64,000 nucleotides of DNA from Ruminococcus sp. (GCA_017403985.1 JAFRDE010000029.1:1-64000), one strand, 5' to 3'. Positions 50,716 through 59,699 are shown, counted from the stretch's first letter. Notes: generated by a model from the sequence alone, not told the origin. Numbers and translations are program-made.

Positions 50716-50743
50716 GGAAACTAACAACTAAAAACTAACAACT
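50716..50743. repeat. Single family D arm D14
   Basis: GAAACTAACAACTAAAAACT and AACAACT: same word as D9, one arm only. Confidence 0.55.
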
Positions 50744-50750
50744 GCCGGCC

Positions 50751-51650
50751 TCACACCCGGTTCACGGGCGCGAAGCCTTTCTTCGGGTCAAAGCTCATGT
50801 TGTTCCTGAACTTGGTCGCCGTGTTGGAGGCGTCGATGTAGCCGAAGTTGATCTTCGAGAAGTTGTCGATATTGAAGTCGACCGAGAAGATCGTATCACC
50901 GTCCAGCACCGTATGGACGATCACATCCTGTACCGGCAGGAGCGCAAACATATCGCGCGCGATACGCAGGGACATGCTGCATACAAAGTCCTGCAGCAGG
51001 GCGTTGTAATCGTTCTGATTCAGCCTTTGTGCCGCATCGGAGAGCGCCGCGTCGTTGATGACGAACTCCACCTCGATCTTTGTCGGATTATCCGTGCCGA
51101 ACTCGAAGTTGGAGCCGTAGTCGAGCAGGTCGTCGAGCGGGTTCACGTCGAAGATCAGCTGTAAATAAGTGTCGATATCGCCCTTGAGGATCGCGGGCGC
51201 GGCGTTATGCAGATACTCCCATGTTTCCTCGTCATAGGCAAAGCCCTCGGCGCTTTCCGCCTGCGCTAACTTCTTCCAGTCGATCTTTTCGTCGCTGGTG
51301 TTATGGATGGATTTCAGCGTATTCTCATCGATCTGGACGGACGCGGAGGAAGACAGCTTCTTCGGCGCGTCGGCGCTTTTGGTCGATTTCGCGGAAGATT
51401 TCTCTCCGATCGCCTTTGTGGATTTGGTTTTAGCCGCTTTATCCGTCTTCTTTTTCTTGCCGAAGAGCGTTTTTGACTTCTGATAGGATACGCCGGTACC
51501 GGGAATGCTCGCGGTGCCGGTCACCCTGCCGCTGGTATTGATCGAGCCTCTCAGTCCGGGAACGCCCGCGCTGAGACCCAGTCCGCTTTTGCTGATGTTC
51601 AAACGAACGCCGGGGAGTAATGTGATCGTCTTTCTGAAACGCAAGCCCAT
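50751..51650 (-). CDS. DUF4236-domain protein
   Basis: 299 residues. The first 55 or so residues are DUF4236 (MGLRFRKTITLLPGVRLNIS, then KSGLGLSAGVPGLRGSI and GIPGTGVSYQ-like SIPGTGVSYQ), a short all-beta domain of unknown function. A Lys/Ser/Ala linker (KKKKTDKAAKTKS) follows, then an unrecognised C-terminal domain of about 200 residues with alternating beta and alpha parts. No signal peptide. Start at 51650 after AGGAGGTC. Monocistronic. Confidence 0.78.
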   Translation of the reverse strand: MGLRFRKTITLLPGVRLNISKSGLGLSAGVPGLRGSINTSGRVTGTASIPGTGVSYQKSKTLFGKKKKTDKAAKTKSTKAIGEKSSAKSTKSADAPKKLSSSASVQIDENTLKSIHNTSDEKIDWKKLAQAESAEGFAYDEETWEYLHNAAPAILKGDIDTYLQLIFDVNPLDDLLDYGSNFEFGTDNPTKIEVEFVINDAALSDAAQRLNQNDYNALLQDFVCSMSLRIARDMFALLPVQDVIVHTVLDGDTIFSVDFNIDNFSKINFGYIDASNTATKFRNNMSFDPKKGFAPVNRV

Positions 51651-51707
51651 AATTGACCTCCTGAGTGATGTGTATTATTGATAATTCCAATATAATATAA
51701 GCGTTTA

Positions 51708-54260
51708 TCAGATTTCGATTACATTGCTGATGAACATATCGCCGAGGACGCCGTTGCTGAGCACCTCAACTATCGCTTCGCAGATATATCCGTTGTTGTT
51801 GATCACAGCCGTTTCATCCCTGTTGATGACGCTGGGGTATGGCTCGTTGAGCTGTCTTCTCTCTTCGGTCTTGGTCGGATCGTTGGGATCGGGCTGGATC
51901 GGTACGACCGCCTCGGTGACTTCGCATAAATAAAGGCCACCGACATAGGTGAGTTCGCCGCCGCCATGGTTGTTGAACTCGCCGTAGAGGTTCAGTACGC
52001 CGGGCACCATTACGATATCGCCGTAGTTGTTGAGCTGTGCGGCTGTATTCTTGTTGCCCTCCGCATCCGCGCCGATAAACAGCGCGCCGGGGGTGACGTC
52101 GGGGTTGACGCTGTAGGTGCCTGTCGCTTCATCGAGAACGGTAACGTCGTCCTTCCATGTCAGCTGGATACCCTTATGGTAGTTGATCACGCCCTTGTCG
52201 GGATCCTGCGCCGCGATAACGTCCCCATATTTGCCGTAGTTATTGAGCGCGCCCATGACGTACAGGTTGCCCTTGAGGGAGAGGCAGCCGAAGTTGTCAA
52301 GGATACCGTCCTCCTCGATCAGGATACAGGATGACTTCATATCAGTGACGACCGTCTGCTGCTGTTCCTGCTCCTGAGCGTTCGGCTGTACGGGCTTGAC
52401 CTCAAGGCCCTCGATGTTGATCACGCCGTTGTTGACGATCCTGCCGCCGGAATGAACGGTGATGACGCCGTTGTTCAGCGGGGTGGTATCGCCGGAGGGC
52501 TGCTGACCGTCCTGTCCGGGCGTAACGGTCGCCGCGTCGTATTCGACTTCAAGCTGGCAGGATTCGTTGATGATCAGCGTACCCATATCCTCGATCTCCA
52601 TGCTCGCGTTATTGCCGATGGCGAGCTCCGCGCCGGAAGTGTTGGAATTATCTGTGATGGTCAGAGTCGCGTAGCCTTTCACGGTCAGACCCGCGGAATC
52701 GGTCGCGGCATGGTTGGCGACCTGGATATCAAAGCTGTTGACGTCCAGAATGACGTTGCGGCGATTGTCCGCCGTACCCTCGATCGACAGACCTTCCAGA
52801 ACCGGGACCTCACAGATCAGCTTGATCGTATGCGAATCGTATTCCGGGTAGGCAAAGGCTTTGGTCAGAGACCAGTATTCTACAACGTCCTGTTCGACGT
52901 TGTGATCGTCACACGCGACGTCGATCTCCAGATCGTCGCCCTTGACGATATAACTCGCCGCGTTGTTCTCGTCGGTGAATGCTTCGGCTTTATAGAATTT
53001 ATTCATGACCTTATTGGCATGCTCGGTATCGGTCGAAGTGGGATCATAATAGAGAGAAGGATCATAATCCAATGTATCATCGACATACATACTCAGCTTG
53101 ATATCGGCGCTGGGAGCGTTCTCCTTACCGGCTTCCGCGCCCGCGGAGAGCTTGCCGGAGGAGTTGACGATGATATCGACATAAGGCTTAGCGGTATAAT
53201 TACCGGTGGTATCCTTGAGGGCTTCACCGTTGTTCTCTATCGAGTAAGATCTTGTATTGGCGCCCAGACCGTCTCCGAATCCCATGCCGTATACGCACCA
53301 GTTGCCGTCAACGTCCACATAGGACAGCGAAGTGTCGGGATTGGTTACTTCAAGGCCGGTATCAACACCGTCGATGAACCAGTGATTAGTTCCTTCGTCG
53401 ATAATAGGTCTGTTGGTTTTCTGTGTGCCGTCTTCATTCAGGCCGCTGACGCCGGTGCTGACGCCGCCCTGCATACCTGCCATGGCGATCATAGCTTTGT
53501 TGCTTTCCTGTCTGACATGCAGATAACCTGTTTTGCCGTCGATGATATCGCTGACGTCGACGCGGATGATATAATAGGATCCGTCAAAGCCGGACGCTTT
53601 TTTATGGATAGAGATGTTTCCGTCTGCGTCGGTGACCTTTTCATCGATAACTCTGTGTCTGAAATAGCTATACGGCGCGACGATGTCATCTTCGGTCAAG
53701 CCTTCGTTCATCGTCCATTCGACGGGACCGGTCTTTTTCTCGAAAGCGGTCGCGGCGCCCATGATGATCGCGGGAGATTCTGTGGTAGGTCCGTCCTCCA
53801 GATTCTGCTTTGCAATACTGGGGATTCCGATCGTCTTGGCGTTCTCGCCGTCCATACGGTCGCCCTTTACGGCTTTGACCTCATAAACGCCGGGAGTATC
53901 GTCCATCAGCTTCGCGTCGAGCGAATAGTGATAATCATATACGGTATTATCGATGCCCTCGGGCGCTTTCATTTCGATCAGGTAGCGTTGGAGCAAGGTA
54001 GCGTCGATGATCTCGACCCTTGTGTTTTGATCCACGTCGGCAGCCTTCTGCGCCGCTTCGGAAAGCTCTGTTATATTGGCGACATGGCGCTGGATCTGAG
54101 TCGCATCGACGATTTCGACCTTGCCGTTCAGATCCGCATCGCCCAAACGATAACCCGCCGCGCCTGCAGAGATCACGCAGCCGATCATCATAGATAATAC
54201 CAGCGCAGCTGACAGGGCAAAGCCCAATGCTCTTTTCATGGTTTTATTGATTTTTCTCAT
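51708..54260 (-). CDS. Secreted protein with an N-terminal dockerin
   Basis: 850 residues. Start at 54260 after AGGAGG; an upstream in-frame Met has no site. Signal peptide about residues 1-35 (ALGFALSAALVLSMMIGCVI, ending AGA). It is followed at once by a type I dockerin of two F-hand repeats, GDADLNGKVEIVDATQIQRH and ADVDQNTRVEIIDATLLQRY, each with the Asp/Asn calcium ligands. Then comes a long region without a recognised catalytic domain; the last third has repeated Asn-Asn-(Tyr/His)-Gly turns (LNNYGKYG, LNNYGDIV, FNNHGGGE), suggesting a parallel beta-helix. Probably bound to a cohesin on the cell surface; function unknown. Confidence 0.8.
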   Translation of the reverse strand: MRKINKTMKRALGFALSAALVLSMMIGCVISAGAAGYRLGDADLNGKVEIVDATQIQRHVANITELSEAAQKAADVDQNTRVEIIDATLLQRYLIEMKAPEGIDNTVYDYHYSLDAKLMDDTPGVYEVKAVKGDRMDGENAKTIGIPSIAKQNLEDGPTTESPAIIMGAATAFEKKTGPVEWTMNEGLTEDDIVAPYSYFRHRVIDEKVTDADGNISIHKKASGFDGSYYIIRVDVSDIIDGKTGYLHVRQESNKAMIAMAGMQGGVSTGVSGLNEDGTQKTNRPIIDEGTNHWFIDGVDTGLEVTNPDTSLSYVDVDGNWCVYGMGFGDGLGANTRSYSIENNGEALKDTTGNYTAKPYVDIIVNSSGKLSAGAEAGKENAPSADIKLSMYVDDTLDYDPSLYYDPTSTDTEHANKVMNKFYKAEAFTDENNAASYIVKGDDLEIDVACDDHNVEQDVVEYWSLTKAFAYPEYDSHTIKLICEVPVLEGLSIEGTADNRRNVILDVNSFDIQVANHAATDSAGLTVKGYATLTITDNSNTSGAELAIGNNASMEIEDMGTLIINESCQLEVEYDAATVTPGQDGQQPSGDTTPLNNGVITVHSGGRIVNNGVINIEGLEVKPVQPNAQEQEQQQTVVTDMKSSCILIEEDGILDNFGCLSLKGNLYVMGALNNYGKYGDVIAAQDPDKGVINYHKGIQLTWKDDVTVLDEATGTYSVNPDVTPGALFIGADAEGNKNTAAQLNNYGDIVMVPGVLNLYGEFNNHGGGELTYVGGLYLCEVTEAVVPIQPDPNDPTKTEERRQLNEPYPSVINRDETAVINNNGYICEAIVEVLSNGVLGDMFISNVIEI

Positions 54261-54389
54261 TTGCAATCCTCCTAACGGAACACAGAAAAACTCTATGAAT
54301 ACTGACACTTAAATATAGCATTTTACCGGGCGTTAATCAAGCGTTTTTACCCGTTTATCGCATATTTACGAATAATTATTTAGACGTCG

Positions 54390-56519
54390 TCACGATTCTT
54401 CCTTCGGCAGCTTCGGGACCTTGATCTTTTTCAGAAAATACCCGATGCCTTTTATCAGGTGACCGTTCGCGATCGCCGCGAATGCCTGCGCATAGTTATA
54501 TGGGAATATCCTGCCCGCCGACATCGACATTGATCTCAGGCTGATGTTTTCAACGCCCTTTTTCATGAACGCGGCGCCCTTAAGCACCTTGTCCTTTTCA
54601 GGTCCGTCGGGGAGCTTTTTCGCTTCCTTTTCCGGCTTAGATACAGTAGACATAACAAAGCGGTACAGTATTCTGCCCCAAAAGGTCTGCTGCAGGTCCG
54701 TCACGCGGGAATCGAGCGTTATCGGATATTTCGGCGGTTCTTCCGGCACGGTATAGCCGTCGGGATAGCTCGCGTCATCGAGCGGCTCTGGTGTGATCGC
54801 GACCGTCATGCTTTCGCCGGGCTCGAGATAGACCTTGCGGAATCCTCTGAGCTCGCCGTCGATGTACAGCTGTGCCACCTCGCCGCCAAAGCGGTCGCCG
54901 GTGTTGGTGATCGTCCGGATATAGACGTCGCCGTCCTTCTCCCATTCGGTATGCTCAAAGGTCGTATAGCTCAAGCCGAAGCCGAACGGACAGCGCACGG
55001 GGACATGATGCTTATTGTAATAGCGATAGCCGACATCCGTACCCTCGGCGTAGATCTCGACCGCGCCTTTAGAATAGCTGTCGGCGCAGGGTACGTCCTC
55101 ATACCGAAGCGGCCATGTTTCCGCCAGCTTGCCGGACGGATTTTTCTCGCCGAACAGCAGCCGGGCGACGGCTGTTCCGCCGTTCTGACCGGGCAGATAC
55201 ATATTCAGGATCGCGCTGACTTTATCATAGAATGGCAGTTCTACCGGAGAACCGCCGAACAGCACCACCGCGACCTTTTTGCCGCTCGCGCACAGCTCGT
55301 CGATCATGGTCAGCTGATCCCCGGGCAGGCGCATATGCTCTCTGTCGTAGCCCTCGGACTCATATTCATCCGTCAGTCCCGCAAAGACGAGCACGACGTC
55401 GCTGTCATCGAGAGCGACACTTGTAATACCTCTGCTGTCAAACGCGTCCTTCGGCGATGTGACCGCCGTCGGATTGATCAGCGAGCTGCCCGCGCCCTGA
55501 TAGCGCATGTTCCCGAACAGCTCGCCCGCGATATGCAGCTTCTCTTTACCGTTCAGCGGCAGTACGCCGTCGTTCTTCATCAGTACGGCGCAGTCGGCGG
55601 CAAGCTCCGCCGCCAATTTGTGATGCGCCTCAAATGCCGCGGCGGACGGATCGGCAGGTCGGACGTATCGGTCGATCCATCTCAGGATATTGCGGCACGC
55701 CGTATCAAGCGTCTCCTGCGGCAGCGTACCGTCGGCAACAGCGTCCAGAATCCGGCGGCGGCAGATCGCCGTATCGCCGGGCATTTCCAGATCAAGTCCC
55801 GCCTTGAGTCCCTTCACCCTGTCGTTCACCGCGCCCCAGTCGGACATCACGACGCCGTCAAAGCCCCATTCCTCGCGGAGGACGTCAGTCAACAGCCATT
55901 TGTTTTCCGAGCAGAAAGTACCGTTGACACGGTTATACGCGCACATAACGGTGGCAGGCTTTGCCTTTTTGACGATATACTCAAAGGGCTTGAGGTACAG
56001 CCTGCGGACGGTGTTTTCCGAAGCGACGGAATCCCCCATCAGGCGGTAGGTCTCGGCGTTGTTCAGCGCGAAATGCTTCACCGATACGCCGACGCCCATG
56101 CTCTGCACGCCCTCGACCTCGGCGGCGCCCATCACACCTGCCAGAAGGGGATCCTCGCTGAAATATTCAAAGTTCCTGCCGCACAGGGGATTGCGCTTGA
56201 TGTTCACGCCGGGACCAAGCAGCGTATGCACGCCGTAATAGCGGCACTCGCGCCCGATCGCCTCGCCCATGACGCGGACGATATCCGGGTTCCAGCTCGA
56301 AGCGACAGCCGCCGCGGTGGGAAACGCCGTCGCGGGCTCGGACCTGCTGACGTCGTTGTCCGTGCCGATCTGCTTGCGAAGCCCGTGAGGTCCGTCGGAC
56401 ATACTTAGGCTCGGGATACCCAAACGCGGGATCGGATTCGTATACATATAATCGGTGCCGGAAACCAAAGCGGCTTTCTCCTCCACCTTCATTTCGTTGA
56501 TCAATTTCTCGATGTCCAT
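54390..56519 (-). CDS. Glycoside hydrolase family 3 beta-glycosidase
   Basis: 709 residues, no signal peptide, so cytoplasmic. GH3 N-terminal barrel with DGPHGLRKQIG, KHFALNNAETYR and the nucleophile Asp in GFDGVVMSDWGAVNDR; GH3 C-terminal domain with VVLFGGSPVELPF and NPSGKLAETWP; then a fibronectin-III-like domain (FGFGLSYTTFEH, GEVAQLYIDG). About 90 residues of unrecognised, Lys-rich helical tail follow. Start at 56519 after GGGGGCGAG. It likely cleaves beta-glucosides or xylosides imported as oligosaccharides; the exact sugar cannot be read. Confidence 0.88.
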   Translation of the reverse strand: MDIEKLINEMKVEEKAALVSGTDYMYTNPIPRLGIPSLSMSDGPHGLRKQIGTDNDVSRSEPATAFPTAAAVASSWNPDIVRVMGEAIGRECRYYGVHTLLGPGVNIKRNPLCGRNFEYFSEDPLLAGVMGAAEVEGVQSMGVGVSVKHFALNNAETYRLMGDSVASENTVRRLYLKPFEYIVKKAKPATVMCAYNRVNGTFCSENKWLLTDVLREEWGFDGVVMSDWGAVNDRVKGLKAGLDLEMPGDTAICRRRILDAVADGTLPQETLDTACRNILRWIDRYVRPADPSAAAFEAHHKLAAELAADCAVLMKNDGVLPLNGKEKLHIAGELFGNMRYQGAGSSLINPTAVTSPKDAFDSRGITSVALDDSDVVLVFAGLTDEYESEGYDREHMRLPGDQLTMIDELCASGKKVAVVLFGGSPVELPFYDKVSAILNMYLPGQNGGTAVARLLFGEKNPSGKLAETWPLRYEDVPCADSYSKGAVEIYAEGTDVGYRYYNKHHVPVRCPFGFGLSYTTFEHTEWEKDGDVYIRTITNTGDRFGGEVAQLYIDGELRGFRKVYLEPGESMTVAITPEPLDDASYPDGYTVPEEPPKYPITLDSRVTDLQQTFWGRILYRFVMSTVSKPEKEAKKLPDGPEKDKVLKGAAFMKKGVENISLRSMSMSAGRIFPYNYAQAFAAIANGHLIKGIGYFLKKIKVPKLPKEES

Positions 56520-56577
56520 ATGCTCGCCCCCCATTTTATAGGTGTATTATATCGCAGGAGCTTATGTTATGCAAGAG

Positions 56578-56614
56578 AAAAAGGACTCACGCCGATGCGT
56601 AAGTCCTTTTTCTG
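56578..56614. terminator. Terminator-like hairpin upstream of the GH3 gene
   Basis: AAAAAGGACT (56578-56587) pairs with AGTCCTTTTT (56602-56611) with an inner ACGC/GCGT pair: a stem with T-runs on both strands. Confidence 0.7.
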
Positions 56615-56796
56615 GCGGTGGACAAGGGATTTCCTCTCTTGCGGTTCCCGAATCATCCTTCGCGAGCCGTTGTTCGCTCGGATTCTTCGACCGCTGCGCC
56701 GTTGTATCCCTCGCTGTATCGTCCGCAGGACGCGCTCGGTCACAACGCTCCCGCCGCACCGCGGCTCTCGGCTCGAATCCACTGTGCTTCTGTAAG
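56615..56796. other. GC-rich segment between two terminator hairpins, with a tRNA-Ser 3'-end-like start
   Basis: About 180 GC-rich bases lie between two strong hairpins. The left edge TGGCGGTGGACAAGGGATT is close to TGGCGGAGGACAAGAGATT, the 3' end of the tRNA-Ser at 58274, in the same orientation. The right part holds a T-loop-like GGCTCGAATCCA. Small frames run through both strands, but no ribosome site or family supports a protein. It may be a tRNA-derived remnant or a small RNA. Confidence 0.4.
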
Positions 56797-56830
56797 AAAA
56801 TAAGCCCACGCAAAAGCGTGGGCTTATTTT
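56797..56830. terminator. Second terminator-like hairpin
   Basis: AAAATAAGCCCACGC (56797-56811), AAAA loop, GCGTGGGCTTATTTT (56816-56830): perfect 15-bp stem with T-runs on both strands. Confidence 0.75.
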
Positions 56831-56832
56831 CT

Positions 56833-58171
56833 GTATAGTCCGTACAAAAAAGATATTTTCGACAAAAGCCGCAAACAGATCCGAACTCTCGTATAATACT
56901 GTTCGCCATGTGCTATAATGTTTGTTTCAGAAAGGAGGCTGATAAATCATGAAAAGAATCAGCACTGAAACAAAAGAAAGTATTATCAACCAATTTTACA
57001 ACGGAGAGTCTGTTGCCAAGCTGTCAGAATCCTCCGGCGTATCAAGAAGCACCATTTATGAATGGCTGAAAGCCTCTCAAAATGAAAGCTCGGAAAAGCC
57101 GGTCACTAAGACTACCGTCGACGGGCTTAAGCGTACCGTAACCCGAATGTCGGCTTTGATCGAGATCCTGCAAAAAGTGTTTGATGTAGATAATCTCCCG
57201 ACTCAGTTCAAACTGGAAGAATTGGAAAAGCTCTACGGAGATTATAACGTCCATAATCTATGCGAAGCGCTGAGGGTTCCGAGAGGCACCTTTTACAATC
57301 ACATCAAGCGCAACAAGAGAGATAATACATGGTATGCGCAGCGCCGTGAAAAGCTGCGTGAACAGATTCAGAAAATCTACGATGATAACCGGCAAATCTT
57401 CGGTGCAAAGAAAATAACGGCTGTTTTGAAATCCCGCGGCGAAAGAGTCAGCGAGGATATGGTGAGGCAGCTTATGAGAGATATGGGTCTGATCAGTATA
57501 CGAGAGGAAGCGAAGGATTATTATGACAAGGAAATGATAAAACACAAAAACTATCTGAACAGACAATTTCACGCAAACCGTCCGAATGAGATTTGGGTAA
57601 GCGACGTCACTTATTTCAGATTCAACGAAAAGGGATTCTATATCTGCGTTATCATCGATTTGTTTGCGCGTAAAGTCGTCGGATATAAAATCGGAAAGAA
57701 TAACAGTACTCAACTGACAAAAAGCACTTTTAAGCTCGCGTATGAATCAAGGATACCAAAGGAACCGTTGATGTTCCACTCTGACAACGGCAGTAATTAC
57801 TCCTCAAAAGTCTTTCGCAGTTATCTGAAGAATCTTAATGTAACACAATCCTTTTCAAGACCGCATATCCCATATGACAACTCAGTAATGGAGAGCTTTT
57901 TCGCAAGCATGAAGCGCGAGGAGCTTTACCGATCGAAATACAGCTCTGAAAAAGAATTCAGAGCTGCGGTGAAAAGTTATATTGATTTTTATAACGATAA
58001 AAGACCTCATTCCAAGAATCATTACAAGACGCCTTCACAGAAAGAGGCGGATTATTCCGGTAATAATGCGAATCGCAGTAACTGATGTCCGGAATCCGGG
58101 GGTTCAGATTCATCGGTTTCAACTTTTCAGGTTTGGTTTTTCGCAGTTTTTGAATTCTTGTCCGGATAAAA
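56833..58171 (+). mobile_element. IS3-family-like insertion sequence
   Basis: Transposase gene flanked by imperfect inverted ends: TAGTCCGTACAA (56836-56847) at the left and TTGTCCGGATA (58158-58168) at the right. Target-site duplication was not found, so the borders are provisional. It lies next to two tRNA-Ser genes. Confidence 0.5.
56949..58085 (+). CDS. IS3-family transposase, OrfA and OrfB in one frame
   Basis: 378 residues. N-terminal helix-turn-helix (SVAKLSESSGVSRSTIYEWL) and coiled-coil Leu zipper region, then HTH_21 (HNLCEALRVPRGTFYNHIKR, IFGAKKITAVLKSRG) and the rve integrase core: first Asp in NEIWVSDVTYF, second Asp in MFHSDNGSNYSS, Glu in YDNSVMESFFASMKREEL. Most IS3 elements need a frameshift between orfA and orfB; here they are one open frame. 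The start at 56949 follows AAAGGAGG. All catalytic residues are present, so it could be active. Confidence 0.88.
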   Translation: MKRISTETKESIINQFYNGESVAKLSESSGVSRSTIYEWLKASQNESSEKPVTKTTVDGLKRTVTRMSALIEILQKVFDVDNLPTQFKLEELEKLYGDYNVHNLCEALRVPRGTFYNHIKRNKRDNTWYAQRREKLREQIQKIYDDNRQIFGAKKITAVLKSRGERVSEDMVRQLMRDMGLISIREEAKDYYDKEMIKHKNYLNRQFHANRPNEIWVSDVTYFRFNEKGFYICVIIDLFARKVVGYKIGKNNSTQLTKSTFKLAYESRIPKEPLMFHSDNGSNYSSKVFRSYLKNLNVTQSFSRPHIPYDNSVMESFFASMKREELYRSKYSSEKEFRAAVKSYIDFYNDKRPHSKNHYKTPSQKEADYSGNNANRSN

Positions 58172-58221
58172 AAGCGGTTAAGCTATCCGAAAAATCCGCA
58201 TAAAACCTATATTAACGTAAA

Positions 58222-58267
58222 CTACCTGTTGATGTCCGAACCACAGGGTTCAGATTTCAACAGGTAG
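58222..58267. terminator. Hairpin between the IS and the tRNA genes
   Basis: CTACCTGTTGA (58222-58232) pairs with TCAACAGGTAG (58257-58267). The loop GTCCGAACCACAGGGTTCAG is similar to the sequence just after the transposase stop (58085-58110). It could end the tRNA transcript. Confidence 0.6.
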
Positions 58268-58273
58268 TTCAGC

Positions 58274-58363
58274 TGGCGGAGGACAAGAGATTCGAACTCT
58301 CGCGCCGCGTTAGCGACCTACTCCCTTAGCAGGGGAGCCTCTTCACCACTTGAGTAATCCTCC
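58274..58363 (-). tRNA. tRNA-Ser (anticodon GCT)
   Basis: 90 bases with encoded CCA. Acceptor GGAGGAT/GTCCTCC, anticodon stem CTCCC-CTGCTAA-GGGAG, long variable arm, T-loop TTCGAAT. Decodes AGC/AGU. Confidence 0.93.
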
Positions 58364-58395
58364 ATGTATGTAAAGTTGATACTTTATTATTTAAT

Positions 58396-58484
58396 TGGCG
58401 GAGAGAAAGGGATTCGAACCCTTGGTCCCTTGCGGGATCACTAGTTTTCAAGACTAGCTCCTTAAACCACTCGGACATCTCTCC
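58396..58484 (-). tRNA. tRNA-Ser (anticodon TGA)
   Basis: 89 bases with encoded CCA. Acceptor GGAGAGA/TCTCTCC, anticodon loop CTTGAAA within CTAGT/ACTAG, long variable arm, T-loop TTCGAAT. Decodes UCN (mainly UCA). Upstream of the GCT gene on the same transcript. Confidence 0.93.
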
Positions 58485-58498
58485 ATAGAGCAAGTAAA

Positions 58499-58527
58499 AT
58501 TTTATCACAAGACAGTGAAAATGTCAA
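58499..58527 (-). promoter_or_regulatory. Promoter of the tRNA-Ser pair
   Basis: Minus strand TTGACA (58527-58522), 17 bases, TAAAAT (58504-58499), 15 bases before the first tRNA. Confidence 0.75.
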
Positions 58528-58616
58528 GCAGTTTGAAAGAAATATCTGTACCGAACACGGATAATCACAAGAAACCTTTAACAGCTATATCTTAAGGATA
58601 ATGAAAAATCCATCTG

Positions 58617-58657
58617 AAAAGGAAATGCCCCGCAGACATGCCGCGGGACAGTTCCTT
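58617..58657 (-). terminator. Terminator after degV
   Basis: Minus strand AAGGAA-CT-GTCCCGC ... GCGGGGC-AT-TTCCTT followed by TTC AGATGG; stem of about 13 pairs. Confidence 0.55.
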
Positions 58658-58718
58658 CAAAATATATACCACAAAAATGAGATAATAAACCTCAGGATGT
58701 AATATTCGAAAAAAAGAA

Positions 58719-59597
58719 TTATCTGAATCTCACCTTATCGTCGCCCAAGAAGAACAGCGCCAGCGTGCCGGGACCGACATGGGAGCCGGTGACGGGCTCA
58801 TACATCACAGTCAGGATCTCTCGCGGGGGCTTCTTTTGGTTGAGCAGCCCGATCAGATACTCCGCGTCCTCCTCACAGTCGGCGTGCGCGATGCCGACGA
58901 TCTGCTCCTCGGGGTTCTTGACCAGCATATTGTAGCGCTGCGCGAGCATATCGACCGCCTTTTTCCTGCCGATGACCTTGGCGAAGTTGACGATCTCGCC
59001 GTTCTCGTTGCCCTTAAGGATCGGCTTGACCTGCAGCATATTGCCGATGATCGCGGCGGAGCCGGTCAGCCTGCCGGTCTTTTTCAGATACATCAGATCG
59101 TCTACGGTGAAGACCTGATACATGCGTTTCTTATCCTTCTCGAGTCTTTTATGTACCTTTTGGATCGAAAAGCCCGCGTCGCGGTATTCAGCCGCCATCA
59201 GAACGAAGATGCCCTCGCCCAGTGAAGCGCCGAGCGTATCGACCAGCAGGATCTCGCGGTCGGGATACTTTTCGACGAGCTCCTTTTTCGCGACCTGCGC
59301 GCAGCTGTAAGAGCTGCTGATACCGGAGCTCATGCTGATGAACAGGATATCCTGACCCTGATCCAGAAATTTTTCAAAGAAATCGATGTAGCTCTGATAA
59401 TTGATAGCGGACGTCTTGATATCCGCTCCCATGCGCATCGCTTTATAAAACTTCTGACCGTCAAAGCCCTCGGTGTTCAGGCAGGAGTACGCCTTGTCGC
59501 CGATATAGTAATGGTAAGGGATGACGGTTATATCATGCTCCTTAAGGAGCGAAGACGGCAAATTCGCGGATGTGTCAGTCAAAATCGTAAAACTCAT
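58719..59597 (-). CDS. degV: DegV-family fatty-acid-binding protein
   Basis: 292 residues. Opens MSFTILTDTSANLPSSLL with the DTS lipid-binding motif, then KTSAINYQSY, LFISMSSGISSSYSCAQVA (conserved Ser/Gly), DTLGASLGEG and the C-terminal EPVTGSHVGPGTLALFF with His/Gly/Gly. DegV (FakB-like) proteins carry fatty acids to the FakA kinase. Start at 59597 after GGAGGTTATT; the upstream Met has no site. Monocistronic. Confidence 0.9.
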   Translation of the reverse strand: MSFTILTDTSANLPSSLLKEHDITVIPYHYYIGDKAYSCLNTEGFDGQKFYKAMRMGADIKTSAINYQSYIDFFEKFLDQGQDILFISMSSGISSSYSCAQVAKKELVEKYPDREILLVDTLGASLGEGIFVLMAAEYRDAGFSIQKVHKRLEKDKKRMYQVFTVDDLMYLKKTGRLTGSAAIIGNMLQVKPILKGNENGEIVNFAKVIGRKKAVDMLAQRYNMLVKNPEEQIVGIAHADCEEDAEYLIGLLNQKKPPREILTVMYEPVTGSHVGPGTLALFFLGDDKVRFR

Positions 59598-59699
59598 AAT
59601 AACCTCCAAACATTTCGGTATACGAAAGCATACCGTTCGCAATATCCATCATACGCCCGCAGCGCATAAAAAACAATCTACAAAGCATATCGGCTCTCT

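Noticed and set aside
52452-54197. 581-codon plus-strand frame inside the dockerin gene
   Set aside because: Antisense shadow; the minus-strand protein has a signal peptide, dockerin motifs and a good ribosome site.
54951-56408. 485-codon plus-strand frame inside the GH3 gene
   Set aside because: Antisense shadow of a gene with all GH3 motifs.
56562-56909. 115-codon minus-strand frame over the GC-rich segment
   Set aside because: It reads through two terminator hairpins and a tRNA-like end (the FEPR string typical of translated tRNA sequence); no ribosome site.
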